Shown here: piece after piece, positions 9,185-18,382 of the stretch
Numbering within the stretch: the first letter of the stretch is position 1
Layout: every line of letters begins with the position of its first letter
DNA from: Nguyenibacter vanlangensis
GTDB lineage: Bacteria > Pseudomonadota > Alphaproteobacteria > Acetobacterales > Acetobacteraceae
Direction of reading: 5' to 3'
Length of the DNA stretch: 64,000 bases
Assembly: GCF_038719015.1 (NCBI RefSeq)
Contig: NZ_CP152276.1
Span: 4,687,769-4,751,768 of the forward strand
Position numbers and translations under genes: made by a program
The notes under the pieces: generated by a model
Seen by the model: the letters and a program-made list of their open reading frames with translations, nothing else
What the model was told of the DNA's origin: nothing
Databases searched by the model: none

Positions 9185-9952
9185 TCAGAGCTTGTAGCCG
9201 CCGCTTGCCTCGATCGTCTGGCCCGTCACCCAATGGCCGTCATCGGAGGCCAGGAACGCCACGACGGCGGCGATTTCCGAGGGCTCGCCGAAGCGTCCCA
9301 GTGCGATTTGGGCCTCGACTGCCTTTACGAGTTCGGAATTCTGCCGGATGGCGGCATTCACGTCCGTTCGGGTGTAGCCCGGTGCCACGGCGTTCGCGGT
9401 AATTCCACGCGGCCCCAGCTCGATTGCCAGCGCATGGGTCAGAGTGTTGATCGCTGCCTTGGCCATCGAGTAGACGGGCGCGGCCGTCACGGGCTTCGTG
9501 GCGGCGGCGGAAGAGATGTTGATGATGCTTCCACCATCGGCAAGACGATCCAGCGCGGCCTGCACGATGAAAAAGGGCGCGCGGGCGTAGACCGCGATCA
9601 GGGTGTCCCAACGCTCCGGTGTTGCGTCCTGGAAGCCGACCCAGCCGGAATTGCCGGCGTTGTTGACCAGGATGTCGAGGGCTTTGTGTCCGTTGCGCCT
9701 GGTGAACTCGGCGTCCAGTCTCTCGAACAGGGCCGGGACGGTCGCCGGGTCAACGAGGTTCGCGTGGATCGCGAATGCAGTCCCTCCGGCTTTCTCGATG
9801 GCTGCGACCGCCTCGTCCGCGCCGGATTTGCTGGCGTTGTAGGTCAGCGCGACCGTCGCACCATCCTTTGCGAGACGTTCGGCGATGGCGCGGCCGATGC
9901 CCCGCGATGCCCCGGTAACGAGCGCGGTTTTTCCTTCAAGCGGGTGTGCCAT
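9185..9952 (-). CDS. Short-chain dehydrogenase/reductase (SDR)
   Basis: 255-residue classical SDR. The cofactor motif TGASRGIG is at about residues 13-20, NNAG follows mid-protein, and the catalytic Ser-Tyr-Lys set is in INISSAAA...YSMAK. It ends with the usual GQTIEASGGYKL. A Thr-Tyr-Asn after the third strand suggests NADP preference, which is inference only. It is the second gene of the operon divergent from tetR, 44 bases after the first SDR. Confidence 0.94.
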   Translation of the reverse strand: MAHPLEGKTALVTGASRGIGRAIAERLAKDGATVALTYNASKSGADEAVAAIEKAGGTAFAIHANLVDPATVPALFERLDAEFTRRNGHKALDILVNNAGNSGWVGFQDATPERWDTLIAVYARAPFFIVQAALDRLADGGSIINISSAAATKPVTAAPVYSMAKAAINTLTHALAIELGPRGITANAVAPGYTRTDVNAAIRQNSELVKAVEAQIALGRFGEPSEIAAVVAFLASDDGHWVTGQTIEASGGYKL

Positions 9953-9996
9953 TTCGTTTTCTTCCGTGGATGGAGTGATCGGCCGGGCGCGGTGCG

Positions 9997-10731
9997 TCAG
10001 ATCTGCGCCAGGCCGCCGTCGGCGGCGACCTCGCTGGCGGTCATGAAGCTGCTGTCCTGCGACGCGAGAAAGGCGGCCACCGCCCCGATCTCCGCCGGAT
10101 CGGCCATGCGCTGGAGCGGATTCATCGAGGCGAAGACCTTCATGCCCTCCTCGCCCAGCGCGTCCTTCGCGAGTTCGGTCGCCGTCGGCCCGGGCGACAA
10201 TACGTTGACCCGGATGCCGGTGCCCTTCAGGTCCTCCGCCCAGGTCCGCGCGAGGTTGCGCACTGCCGCCTTGCTCGCGCTGTAGGCGCTGAACTCCGGG
10301 GCGCCCGTGGTGCCGGCGCTCGATCCCGTCAGGATGATCGAACCGCCCGGCCCCATCAGCGGCAGTGCCTTCTGGACCGTGAAGATCGTACCCTTCACGT
10401 TGGTGTCGAAGATTTCGTCGATGTGCGCGGCGGTGATCTCGCCGAGCGGAAGCGGGCTTCCCGCGCCGGCATTGGCGAAGACGATGTCGAGGGTTCCGCG
10501 TTCGGCCTTCACCGCCGCGTAGAGGCGGTCGAGGTCGGCCAGATCGGTGACCGAGCCCTTCACCGCGCGGGCATCGGGTCCGAGGTCGGCCACGGCGGCG
10601 TCGAGCGCTGACTGCCGGCGGCCGAAGATGAAGACGAGGGCGCCTTCCTCGATGAAGCGCCTTGCCGCGCCGAGGCCGATGCCGGTAGCGCCTCCGGTGA
10701 CGACTGCAACCTTACCCTCAAGCTTTCTCAT
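9997..10731 (-). CDS. Short-chain dehydrogenase/reductase (SDR)
   Basis: 244-residue classical SDR with TGGATGIG near the N-terminus, ANAG, catalytic Ser in LTGSSAG and YSASK. The chosen ATG at 10731 (MRKLEGKV) has AGGGA 7 bases upstream; a longer frame from 10773 adds residues not found in the family. It is the first gene of the operon SDR-SDR-reductase-monooxygenase fragment and is divergent from TetR, with two palindromes in the intergenic space that could repress it. Confidence 0.94.
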   Translation of the reverse strand: MRKLEGKVAVVTGGATGIGLGAARRFIEEGALVFIFGRRQSALDAAVADLGPDARAVKGSVTDLADLDRLYAAVKAERGTLDIVFANAGAGSPLPLGEITAAHIDEIFDTNVKGTIFTVQKALPLMGPGGSIILTGSSAGTTGAPEFSAYSASKAAVRNLARTWAEDLKGTGIRVNVLSPGPTATELAKDALGEEGMKVFASMNPLQRMADPAEIGAVAAFLASQDSSFMTASEVAADGGLAQI

Positions 10732-10797
10732 GGCTTTTCCCTTCGGCGTGTCGGGCAGCGCCTCTGTTGTCATTTGCGGGCGTGCGCTGTATTTTTA

Positions 10798-10836
10798 ATG
10801 GATCGCCGATCCATTTATATGGATCACTGATCCGAT
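10798..10836. promoter_or_regulatory. Twin palindromic operators between SDR operon and tetR
   Basis: Two related inverted repeats are seen directly. ATGGATCGCCGATCCAT (10798-10814) is a perfect 7-bp arm pair with a 3-base spacer, and ATGGATCACTGATCCGAT (10819-10836) shares GGATC-N3-GATCC. Their centres are 21 bases apart, two helical turns, so two dimers could bind one face of the DNA. They lie 15 bases before the TetR ATG and 67 bases before the SDR ATG, which fits autorepression plus control of the SDR operon. Confidence 0.75.
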
Positions 10837-10850
10837 TATCAAGGCAATCC

Positions 10851-11429
10851 ATGCGAGCCGACGCAAAAAAAAATCGCAGCCAAATTCTCACGGTCGCGCG
10901 TGACGTCGTCACCGAGCACGGTGCCGACGTGTCGATGCGCGATATCGCTCGCCGGGCCGGCGTCGGGTTGGCCACGCTGCTTCGTCATTTCCCGACGCGG
11001 GAAGCCCTGTTCGAAGCGTTGCTGTGTACCAATCTGGACGCGCTGGCGCAGAAGGCAGACGACCGCGAAACGTCGATTTCGGCGGATGACGCACTTCTGT
11101 CCTGGTTTCGGGAATTGGTGGCATTCGCCCAAAGCTATCGGGGCGTTGTCGCCATGATGGCGGCCGCCCACGCGAACCCGGACTCCGCTCTTTATGCTTC
11201 ATGCGCAGCCGTGCATTCGGCAGGCGCGCGACTGCTGCTCCGTGCGCAGGAGGAGGGAACGGCGCGCGCCGATATGAATGGGGACGACCTGTTCGCCCTG
11301 GTCACGGCTCTCGGCTGGGCGGTTGACCAACCCTCATTCGCGTCGCGGGCGGATCATCTCGTTCACCTTATTACGAGCGCCATCCTGACAAATCGGCCCG
11401 GAAACGATGCCGGGAAGGCGACGCCTTGA
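10851..11429 (+). CDS. TetR family repressor
   Basis: 192-residue regulator with an N-terminal TetR HTH (VSMRDIARRAGVGLATLLRHFPTRE, about residues 30-54) and a divergent all-helical ligand domain. The ATG at 10851 (MRADAKKN) is chosen because the palindromic operators end just upstream and the residues before it are unlike the family. It is divergent from the SDR operon, whose expression it most likely controls along with its own. By family habit the inducer would be a small reactive or lipophilic compound. Confidence 0.93.
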   Translation: MRADAKKNRSQILTVARDVVTEHGADVSMRDIARRAGVGLATLLRHFPTREALFEALLCTNLDALAQKADDRETSISADDALLSWFRELVAFAQSYRGVVAMMAAAHANPDSALYASCAAVHSAGARLLLRAQEEGTARADMNGDDLFALVTALGWAVDQPSFASRADHLVHLITSAILTNRPGNDAGKATP

Positions 11430-11544
11430 ATCAGACCGGCGTCGGATGGTGGCAATGCGCCTGAGACGGCTCTCAACGCTTTGACGGTCGCCATGGCGCG
11501 ATCGAGCTGGCGCCGGAGGGGGGGATCCCGGCCGGTCGCTCTGA

Positions 11545-12456
11545 TCAGCGGCGGCACACCGCCGCCACGATGTCGCGCAGCCAGCGGTGGGCCGGGTCGG
11601 CGGTCATGCGCGGATGCCACATGGCCGATATCATGATCTCGGGCGTTGGAACCGGCAGTGGGAACGTGACCAGGCCGTCGCCGATCGCGGCATCGCTGGA
11701 CGGGTCGACGCCGAGGCATGATTGGGGGACGAGCGCGACCAGATCGGACCGACGCGCGATGCGCAGCGCATCGGGGAAGCCCGGCATGATCGCGACGATC
11801 CGGCGGTGAAGCCCCAGCGCCGCCAGGGCCGTGTCGACCGGGCCCGTGGCGATGCCCCTGCGCGAGACCACGACATGCCTGCAGGCCGCATAGCGCTGCG
11901 GGGTTATGGCGGCCGACAGCAGCCGATGTCCTGCCGCCGTCACGCCCACGAACGTGTCGCGGAAGAGAAAATGGGTGCGCACTTCCGGTGCGAACGCACC
12001 AGGCACGCCGATTTCGAGGTCGATCTCTCCTTCCCGGAGCGGGGTGGCGTCCTTGACCGGCTTGGGCGCGAACCGCAGGCGGACATGGGGCGCCGCCTCG
12101 GTGACGGCGGTCACCAGGGGGGCCGCGAACAGCCCGACGAACCCTTCATTGGCGCGGATGGTGAATGTTCTGTCGAGTGTGGCGACGTCCAGCCGATCGG
12201 TCCGCGGACTGAGGACCGCCTGCACCGCGCGCGTCATGTCATGAACCCGGGTGCGCAGTTCGGCCGCGTGGGGTGTCGGCACGAGGCCGCGCCCGGCACG
12301 CACGAGCAACGGATCGCCTGTCGCGGAGCGCAGCCGCGCGAGCGTGCGGCTCATGGCGGAAGAGCTGAGGCCCAGGCGGCGTGCGGCACCGGTCACGCTG
12401 CCCTCGGCCAGGAGGGCGTCGAGTGCGGGAAGCAGGTTCAGATCGATATCGCCCAT
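11545..12456 (-). CDS. LysR family regulator
   Basis: 303-residue LysR protein of the NodD/LinR-like group: an N-terminal DLNLLPALDALLAEGSVTGAARRLGLSSSAMSRTL HTH region split across residues 4-38, then an effector domain with TFTIRANEGFVGLFAAP. It is divergent from the SDR gene at 12590, which is its most likely target, across 133 bases. Confidence 0.93.
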   Translation of the reverse strand: MGDIDLNLLPALDALLAEGSVTGAARRLGLSSSAMSRTLARLRSATGDPLLVRAGRGLVPTPHAAELRTRVHDMTRAVQAVLSPRTDRLDVATLDRTFTIRANEGFVGLFAAPLVTAVTEAAPHVRLRFAPKPVKDATPLREGEIDLEIGVPGAFAPEVRTHFLFRDTFVGVTAAGHRLLSAAITPQRYAACRHVVVSRRGIATGPVDTALAALGLHRRIVAIMPGFPDALRIARRSDLVALVPQSCLGVDPSSDAAIGDGLVTFPLPVPTPEIMISAMWHPRMTADPAHRWLRDIVAAVCRR

Positions 12457-12589
12457 GGCTGGATACTCGCCGGTTCAATCCTTTGGACATGGCGTCTGAT
12501 GCAATCATAATGTGCATCCTGTGCGTCTGGCGCCGCCCGTGCGGGGGAAACATATTCGCTGCGGACATCATCAGGCGAGAGCTGTTTCC

Positions 12590-13306
12590 ATGACCCCCAC
12601 CACATTTCATGACGCGCCGGGCTCGGTTCTGCTTATCGGCGCGTCGCGCGGCCTTGGCCATGCCATGGCGGCCGAGTTCCTGAAGAAGGGATGGACCGTC
12701 GTCGGGACGGTACGCGGCATGGGCCGGACCCTGCTGCACGACCTGGCGGATGCCCATGGCGACCGCGTCGAGATCGCGCAGCTCGACATGACCGAGCCGG
12801 ATCAGATCATGGCGCTGCGGCACCGCCTTGCCGGACGCCGCTTCGATATCCTGTTCGTCAATGCGGGCACTGCCAATGCCGACCCGCGAGAGACCATCGG
12901 GAAGACGTCGACGGAGGAGTTCGTCCGCGTGATGGTCACCAATGCGTTGAGTCCGATGCGTGTGGTCGAGGGATTGCAGGATCTCGTCTCGCCGGCCGGC
13001 ACGATCGGCGTCATGTCGTCGGGACAGGGGAGCATCGCCAACAACACCCATGGCGGCCGCGAGGTCTATCGCGGGAGCAAGGCGGCGCTCAATCAGTATA
13101 TGCGCTGCTATGCGGCCCGCCATGCGGGCGAGCCGCGCGCCCTGGTGCTGGTGGCGCCGGGGTGGATTCGCACGGAGCTGGGCGGGCCCGATGCGCCGCT
13201 CGGCCTGGAGGAGACCGTTCCGAAGATCGTGGACATGGTCCTCGCGCAGCGAGGCAGGCCCGGTCTGCGTTATCTGGATCGCGAGGGGCGTGCCGTTCCG
13301 TGGTGA
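12590..13306 (+). CDS. Short-chain dehydrogenase/reductase (SDR)
   Basis: 238-residue SDR with the cofactor loop LIGASRGLGHAMA near the N-terminus, FVNAGTAN mid-protein, and the catalytic Tyr/Lys as YRGSKAALNQY with MSSGQGS supplying Ser. ATG 12590 (MTPTTFHD) gives the best N-terminus. It is divergent from a LysR gene. Its 3' end overlaps the 3' end of the convergent acyltransferase gene by 37 bases. Confidence 0.9.
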   Translation: MTPTTFHDAPGSVLLIGASRGLGHAMAAEFLKKGWTVVGTVRGMGRTLLHDLADAHGDRVEIAQLDMTEPDQIMALRHRLAGRRFDILFVNAGTANADPRETIGKTSTEEFVRVMVTNALSPMRVVEGLQDLVSPAGTIGVMSSGQGSIANNTHGGREVYRGSKAALNQYMRCYAARHAGEPRALVLVAPGWIRTELGGPDAPLGLEETVPKIVDMVLAQRGRPGLRYLDREGRAVPW

Positions 13307-14289
13307 ACGGCGCCGTGGTGTCCTTGATCGGCTGGGGCACCTTTCGGCCATCTCCGATGGAACCAAAGCCAGGCGGACGGCCGGCTGCTGATCCAGCCTT
13401 CGAGATGGCGGTTGATCGCCGACATGATGGAGACTTCGTCTTCCTTCTGGTTGCCCGACAAGGAGATCCTGAGCGCAGGTTCGCAAACAAGACGAAAACG
13501 CGCAGGGTCGATGCGCACGATGCTTACTGGAACGATGTTTCTTTCAAAGCGTAATGCGAGATGGGCGATCGCCGGCGCGGTCCATGCCGGGCTTCCAAAA
13601 AAGGGGATCTTTATCCCGTCGTTCATTTTCTGGTCGACCAGAAACCCGACCGTTCCGCCGGCGGACAGATGCGCGATGATGGCTCTGGCCCCCTGACGTC
13701 CCTTGGGAAACATTTTGGTTCCGGAACCGGCGCGTTCCCTGATGCCCTGAATCAACCTGTCGATAACGGGATTGCTGGTCCTGCGGTACACGCCGGCCAC
13801 GGGCAGGCCAAGTGCGCCGGCGATGGGGAGGATCATTTCCCAATTTCCCAAATGCGCCGAAAAGAAGAGCGGTGGATTTCCCCCTTGCCATGCCTGTGCG
13901 ATACATTCTTCCCCGACGATCTCCCAGCCGGGACCGTCCTGGGTACGGCCAAGATTCGGCAGGTGCGGGAATTCGGCGACGACACGACCCAGATTGTCCC
14001 ACGCGTCACGCATGAGTGCGTCGCGAGACGATTCTGCCATTTCCGGAAATGCGATTCTGAGATTATCCAGCGCTATACGGGAAACGGAAAGCACAGGACC
14101 GACGGTCCGTGCGAGCATCGCGCCGAGATCGGAACACCGCGCGGGCCCGAGATATTGGAGCGCGCGGATGGTGCCGCTCAACACCAGACCTTGCACGCCA
14201 TGCAACAACCGAACAAGGCCGGCCTGGCGGTTTCCGGAGCGCCGCGGGTATTCAGGACGCTGCAATGCTCTCGATATGTGGGCGTTCAC
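13270..14289 (-). CDS. LpxL/HtrB-type lipid A acyltransferase
   Basis: Membrane-associated acyltransferase of about 339 residues that would transfer an acyl chain to the lipid A precursor. The catalytic HxxxxE motif reads HLGNWE, and other family landmarks are GVYRRTSNPVIDRLI, MFPKGRQGARA..LSAGGTVGFLVDQ and the C-terminal LWFHRRW. I infer a GTG start at 14289 (VVNAHISRAL) with GGAGAG about 9 bases upstream; the open frame continues to 14559 without similarity. Its C-terminal tail past HRRW is unusually long and basic, and it overlaps the convergent SDR gene. Confidence 0.85.
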   Translation of the reverse strand: MNAHISRALQRPEYPRRSGNRQAGLVRLLHGVQGLVLSGTIRALQYLGPARCSDLGAMLARTVGPVLSVSRIALDNLRIAFPEMAESSRDALMRDAWDNLGRVVAEFPHLPNLGRTQDGPGWEIVGEECIAQAWQGGNPPLFFSAHLGNWEMILPIAGALGLPVAGVYRRTSNPVIDRLIQGIRERAGSGTKMFPKGRQGARAIIAHLSAGGTVGFLVDQKMNDGIKIPFFGSPAWTAPAIAHLALRFERNIVPVSIVRIDPARFRLVCEPALRISLSGNQKEDEVSIMSAINRHLEGWISSRPSAWLWFHRRWPKGAPADQGHHGAVHHGTARPSRSR

Positions 14290-14773
14290 GACGGACGTCT
14301 CTCCGCTGGAATTCGCTGAAGCCGGGTGTTGTCCGCGGCGATATTGCCTGGCTCCCCCTGCCGTTTGATGTCGTCTTCCTTTCCGTGCGGCGAGATTGTG
14401 TATCGCTTGACACAAACACGACGCAGTCTGACATCGTTTGAGAGCGATCTCCTGGTAGCATGGCGCCATGACGGACATGAGCCCTCTACCCCTTCGTGAA
14501 CGATGGCGGCGATATTTTCTCTTTCTGCCGACTCCGTTGTGCGAACGCCGCAGGTACAAGACCGGCGTTCCGGAGCGCTGAGCCGCCGGATATCGTCAAA
14601 TCTTCTTATTGAAACAAGAGCTTGTCTCGGATGCCCGCTTGCCGGGCGTGGACGGCTGCCGGGTGTCCGTCTTGTGGTTCGGCCGGTCCCGATGGCCGTT
14701 TTCGGGTAGACGCCGCAATGATCGAACGGCGGCCTCCAATTCGCAACCTATTCGGAGACGAACTGTGTTTATC
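14290..14773. other. Intergenic region, divergent promoters
   Basis: 484 bases between the divergent acyltransferase and lipoprotein genes. Short frames exist but none has a convincing protein. An 11-base palindrome (ATGGCGCCATG, about 14459-14469) is the only local structure I noticed. It should hold the promoters of both flanking genes. Confidence 0.5.
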
Positions 14774-15544
14774 ATGAAAAACAAATATCGAGGATATAGA
14801 GATTTATGCCGTTATACATTGATCGTGCTCGGTGCTTTCGGCGGGAGCGCGGTGCTTGTCGGATGCACGGATGACCCCAGAAAATATCAAAACCTGCAAT
14901 CGTCCCCTCAATTGTCCTTGCAGAAAAGCAGCGAGTTCAAATGGCAATATTTGGATCCGGACGCTGATTTTTCAAAATATAAATCGGCGATGATCGATCC
15001 GGTCGAGATTTACCGCGGTTCGGACGCACAGTTCGGTAGCACGTCGAAGAATGACCGCGTCTATATGGCAAACTATATAGATAAGACCTTCCCGAAGGAG
15101 ATCGGTAAAAAATACACGCTTGTCCATTCGGCTGATTCGCGCACTCTTCGCTTTCATGTCACGTTAACGGGGGTGAAGAAAAGTATTCCCGTTTTGTCGA
15201 CGATTTCGCATATATCAAGTGTCGGTCTGGTTACAAATGCGGGGATGCAGGCTGCTGGGGGGAACGGGACTGCCTATGGTGCGGTCTATTATGCCGTCGA
15301 GGTGTATGATGCCCAAACGTCGCGCCTTCTTTACGCTCAGGTGACGGTACAAACACCGGACGCCTTGGACCCGACGGTTAGTTTCGGTTATCTGGACGCC
15401 GCGCGCGAGGGCGTGCGCATCGGTGCGCATCATCTTGTGCAGAAACTGGAGAAACTGTCCAAGCAGGAACATACGACCATCGTCGAGAAAACGGGCGATA
15501 TCGGCGAGGCCAAGGGGGCGCGGCGTGGCCAGGGAGGGGCGTGA
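14774..15544 (+). CDS. DUF3313-like lipoprotein
   Basis: 256-residue predicted outer-membrane lipoprotein. A basic N-terminus and hydrophobic stretch lead to the lipobox LVGC at about residue 32, so the mature protein would start at Cys. The body (WQYLDPDADFSKYKSAMIDPVEIY, read in two parts) and the later YAAVEVYD-like strand YYAVEVYDAQTSRLLYA match the DUF3313 family of unknown function. It is less GC-rich than its neighbours, with several ATA codons, a sign of possible transfer. The C-terminus is charged and Gly-rich. Confidence 0.8.
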   Translation: MKNKYRGYRDLCRYTLIVLGAFGGSAVLVGCTDDPRKYQNLQSSPQLSLQKSSEFKWQYLDPDADFSKYKSAMIDPVEIYRGSDAQFGSTSKNDRVYMANYIDKTFPKEIGKKYTLVHSADSRTLRFHVTLTGVKKSIPVLSTISHISSVGLVTNAGMQAAGGNGTAYGAVYYAVEVYDAQTSRLLYAQVTVQTPDALDPTVSFGYLDAAREGVRIGAHHLVQKLEKLSKQEHTTIVEKTGDIGEAKGARRGQGGA

Positions 15545-15582
15545 CGGGGCGATCCGCCCCCGACGATCGCCCGTGTCTCCGC

Positions 15583-17829
15583 TTAGCGGCCTGTTGATCT
15601 CGGGCGGTCCTGGATCAGTTTTGCGAGATCGATGATTTCGCCCTGTCGCATTCGAATGGAGGCGCCTTCGCGCGCCGGCAGTTTGAAGTGTGTGATCAGT
15701 TCCATCAGCTTTTGCGTCTCGCCTGTCAGGCTTCGCGATGACGAACGTGAATTGTCGGCTATGGACGCGTTTTTCTGGGTGGTCTGATCCATGACATTCA
15801 CGGCGGTGGTGACCTCCCTGAGGCTGGAGGATTGTTCGCGCGCGCTGTGAACGATCGTGTCCAGTTTCTCCTCCATTGTCGCGACGAGGCCGGAAATATC
15901 CTGCAGCGCGCGCTCGGTGTCCCGCACGCATGTCGCGCCGGCATGAATGTCCTCGACCGTCTTGTTCACCAGGCGGCTGATGCCCTTGGCGGCCTCGGCG
16001 CTGCGCTGGGCAAGGCTGCGGACCTCGCTGGCCACGACGGCGAAGCCTTTTCCCGCATTGCCCGCGCTGGCGGCCTCGATACTGGCATTGAGGGCCAGGA
16101 TATTGGTCTGGAACGCGATGTCTTCGATCATTTCCACGATGGCGACGACTTCGGCGGAGCTTGTCTCGATGCGCTGCATGGCCTCGCGGGTCTTGCCCAT
16201 GATTTCCGAAGACGCTTCGGCGGAGCGGCAGGCTTTCATGCCGATGGCCCGGGTATGGGTGATGATGTCCTCGGAATGAGAGACGTTCCTGGAAATCTGG
16301 TTTATCGCGGAGGTTGTTTCTTCAAGGGCGGCGGCCTGCTGCTCCGTTCGCCTGGCGAGTTCCTCCGCACCGCCGGAGACGGCCTGGCTGCCTTTCCCGA
16401 TGATGCCGACCGCGTCGGAAATACTCCCGATGGCCAAAGCGAGCTGCTGGATCGACTGGTTGAAATTGTCGCGCAGGGGTTCGAACTCCTGGGGCAGGGT
16501 ATCATGGATACGGACCGAGAGATCGCCGCCGGCCAGGGCGTCCAGCCCGGTGCCGATCGTTTCGATGACCCGGTTGCCGTCCTTGAGCCTCTTTTCGTCT
16601 TCCTGGCGGCGCTTGGCCTGCATCAGTTCGTTCTGGCGGCGCGCCTGCCGGGATTCGGCGTCGGCCTGCTGTGCCTTGAGAAGGGATTCGCGAAAGCTCT
16701 CGAGCCCGCGTGCCATGGCGCCGATTTCGTCCGATCGCCGCGCCCCGTATACCGTCACGTCATATTGGCCGTGTTCCAGTTCCGCGACTGAGCGCAGGAG
16801 GTTGCGCAAGGGGGTGCTGAGCAACCTGTCGAACGTGACCCACATCAGCACGATGGACAGGATAATCAGCGTCACGCCCGGAACGACAAGGGAAAAGACG
16901 GTATTCCATACGGGCTTGGTGACGGCATCGGACGGCACGTCGACGACGAGGGTCCAATATATGCCGAAATCGTCAATTCTGATCGGCACGACAATGCGGT
17001 CCGCCGCGCCGCCGTCGAAGCCCCGCATGATGGTCAGCTTGTGCTGGGCCATGGCGTTTTGCATGTCTGGAGTGGCATCGTCATGTTTCATCGTCAGGGA
17101 TGGGTCGGGATTGACGATCCAGACGCCCTGATCCGAGAGAAGGGAAACGGTCGAGCCCTGGGTGACGTGAACGCTTTTCAAGAGCGGGGCCAGCCAGCCG
17201 AGCGGGATGTCCGCGCCGATGACGGCGATTCTCTTGCCGTCGAACGTGATGGGGTAGGTGGGCGATACCATCGGAACCCCTGAATCCGCATCGATATACG
17301 GTTCGAGACCCTCCAGATTTCCGGTCTTTATAATATTGTAAAATACATTGCTGTAATGCAGCGGCGGGGTGGTGATCGAGACCTTGCCGTCGGGGCCGCG
17401 GACGGCGTAGGGGAAGAATGTGTCGTGGCGATCCGCGACCGGGCCGCCGGGAAAATGCGAGGCTTCGCCCTCGTGGGGGGCTTCCTTGACGTCCATGCCG
17501 TAAATATTGGGGAAGAGACGCATGGTTTCGGACAAATTGTCGATGACGAACTGTCTGGTCAGCACCCCGGACCGATGGGCGGATTCGATGGTGCCCCGCA
17601 GACTGCGCACGACGGTGTTCTGCGCGGCGAGCGCCTGTACGATCTGCTGCGCCAGGATCTGGCTTTTTGAAATGGCCTGGGAATAGATGGTCTTTTCGAC
17701 CTGCGCTTTCATCAGCCTGGCGGACAGGGCGACGGCAACGATCTGGATGACGACAAAGGACAGCCCGCATATCATGATGATTTTCGTCGACAGGGAGCGA
17801 CGGGATGGCGCATTTGACGATGCCGTCAT
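15583..17829 (-). CDS. Methyl-accepting chemotaxis protein
   Basis: 748-residue chemoreceptor. TM1 is at about residues 14-36, then a periplasmic dCache/PDC sensor domain (FFPYAVRGPDGKVSITTPP region, YPITFDGKRIAVIGADIPL), TM2 at about 310-335, a HAMP domain, and a long cytoplasmic coiled coil. The signalling tip reads IAFQTNILALNASIEAA, followed by GKGFAVVASEVRSLAQRS, the most conserved stretch of the family. The ATG at 17829 is chosen from the sequence preceding TM1. No che genes are nearby. The dCache type commonly binds amino or organic acids, but the ligand is unknown. Confidence 0.95.
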   Translation of the reverse strand: MTASSNAPSRRSLSTKIIMICGLSFVVIQIVAVALSARLMKAQVEKTIYSQAISKSQILAQQIVQALAAQNTVVRSLRGTIESAHRSGVLTRQFVIDNLSETMRLFPNIYGMDVKEAPHEGEASHFPGGPVADRHDTFFPYAVRGPDGKVSITTPPLHYSNVFYNIIKTGNLEGLEPYIDADSGVPMVSPTYPITFDGKRIAVIGADIPLGWLAPLLKSVHVTQGSTVSLLSDQGVWIVNPDPSLTMKHDDATPDMQNAMAQHKLTIMRGFDGGAADRIVVPIRIDDFGIYWTLVVDVPSDAVTKPVWNTVFSLVVPGVTLIILSIVLMWVTFDRLLSTPLRNLLRSVAELEHGQYDVTVYGARRSDEIGAMARGLESFRESLLKAQQADAESRQARRQNELMQAKRRQEDEKRLKDGNRVIETIGTGLDALAGGDLSVRIHDTLPQEFEPLRDNFNQSIQQLALAIGSISDAVGIIGKGSQAVSGGAEELARRTEQQAAALEETTSAINQISRNVSHSEDIITHTRAIGMKACRSAEASSEIMGKTREAMQRIETSSAEVVAIVEMIEDIAFQTNILALNASIEAASAGNAGKGFAVVASEVRSLAQRSAEAAKGISRLVNKTVEDIHAGATCVRDTERALQDISGLVATMEEKLDTIVHSAREQSSSLREVTTAVNVMDQTTQKNASIADNSRSSSRSLTGETQKLMELITHFKLPAREGASIRMRQGEIIDLAKLIQDRPRSTGR

Positions 17830-18382
17830 GAAAATAATCCTTCGACGCAATGGAAAGACGCCATTTCGTTGATGTTCGTGGAAAATATCGGGCGTCCTGG
17901 TCGTTGTACGCAGGAGCGGATCTTCTCGGCCCACATGTCAGGTCAGGCTCTTGGGAATTTCGCCAGAATTTACCGTTAGTTAAGGTTGCGATTCAGTCAT
18001 ATCGGCCGCGGAAGGTCAACGAATTTTTCACGACTGCGACTGTGGAATATTATGGAAAATAAAATATAGTTTAATTTTATAGTCTGAAATCTTGAACCGT
18101 CCATTTTCCGATTATTGTAACAACCCATATAGGGCGGGGCGGTGGCGCGAGGCCGTTCGATATGCTTCGCCTGTGATTTTTCTTCACAGATATTGTGGTG
18201 GATCGATGGGTTATCGAGGGCTCGGACATGGCCTATCTTCGGGGCCGGATTGCCTTGCATGCGGCATCGCGTTGGCGCCTGAATATCAAGATTGCTCCAT
18301 GGAGGTCGTGAACGCGCATGGGCCCGCCTGGAATTGAAGCGGTCTGGGATCGAGCGGGTGTGGAAGTGGGGAGAATAGTGTG
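17830..18382. other. Intergenic region between chemoreceptor and MFS gene
   Basis: 553 bases between divergent genes with no convincing protein. A stretch at about 18020-18110 is much more AT-rich than the surroundings and could be promoter DNA or a scar of transfer. No RNA gene was recognised. Confidence 0.5.

Noticed and set aside
18020..18110. Small RNA gene in the AT-rich stretch
   Set aside because: No stable hairpin plus U-tract or known RNA motif could be recognised by eye.
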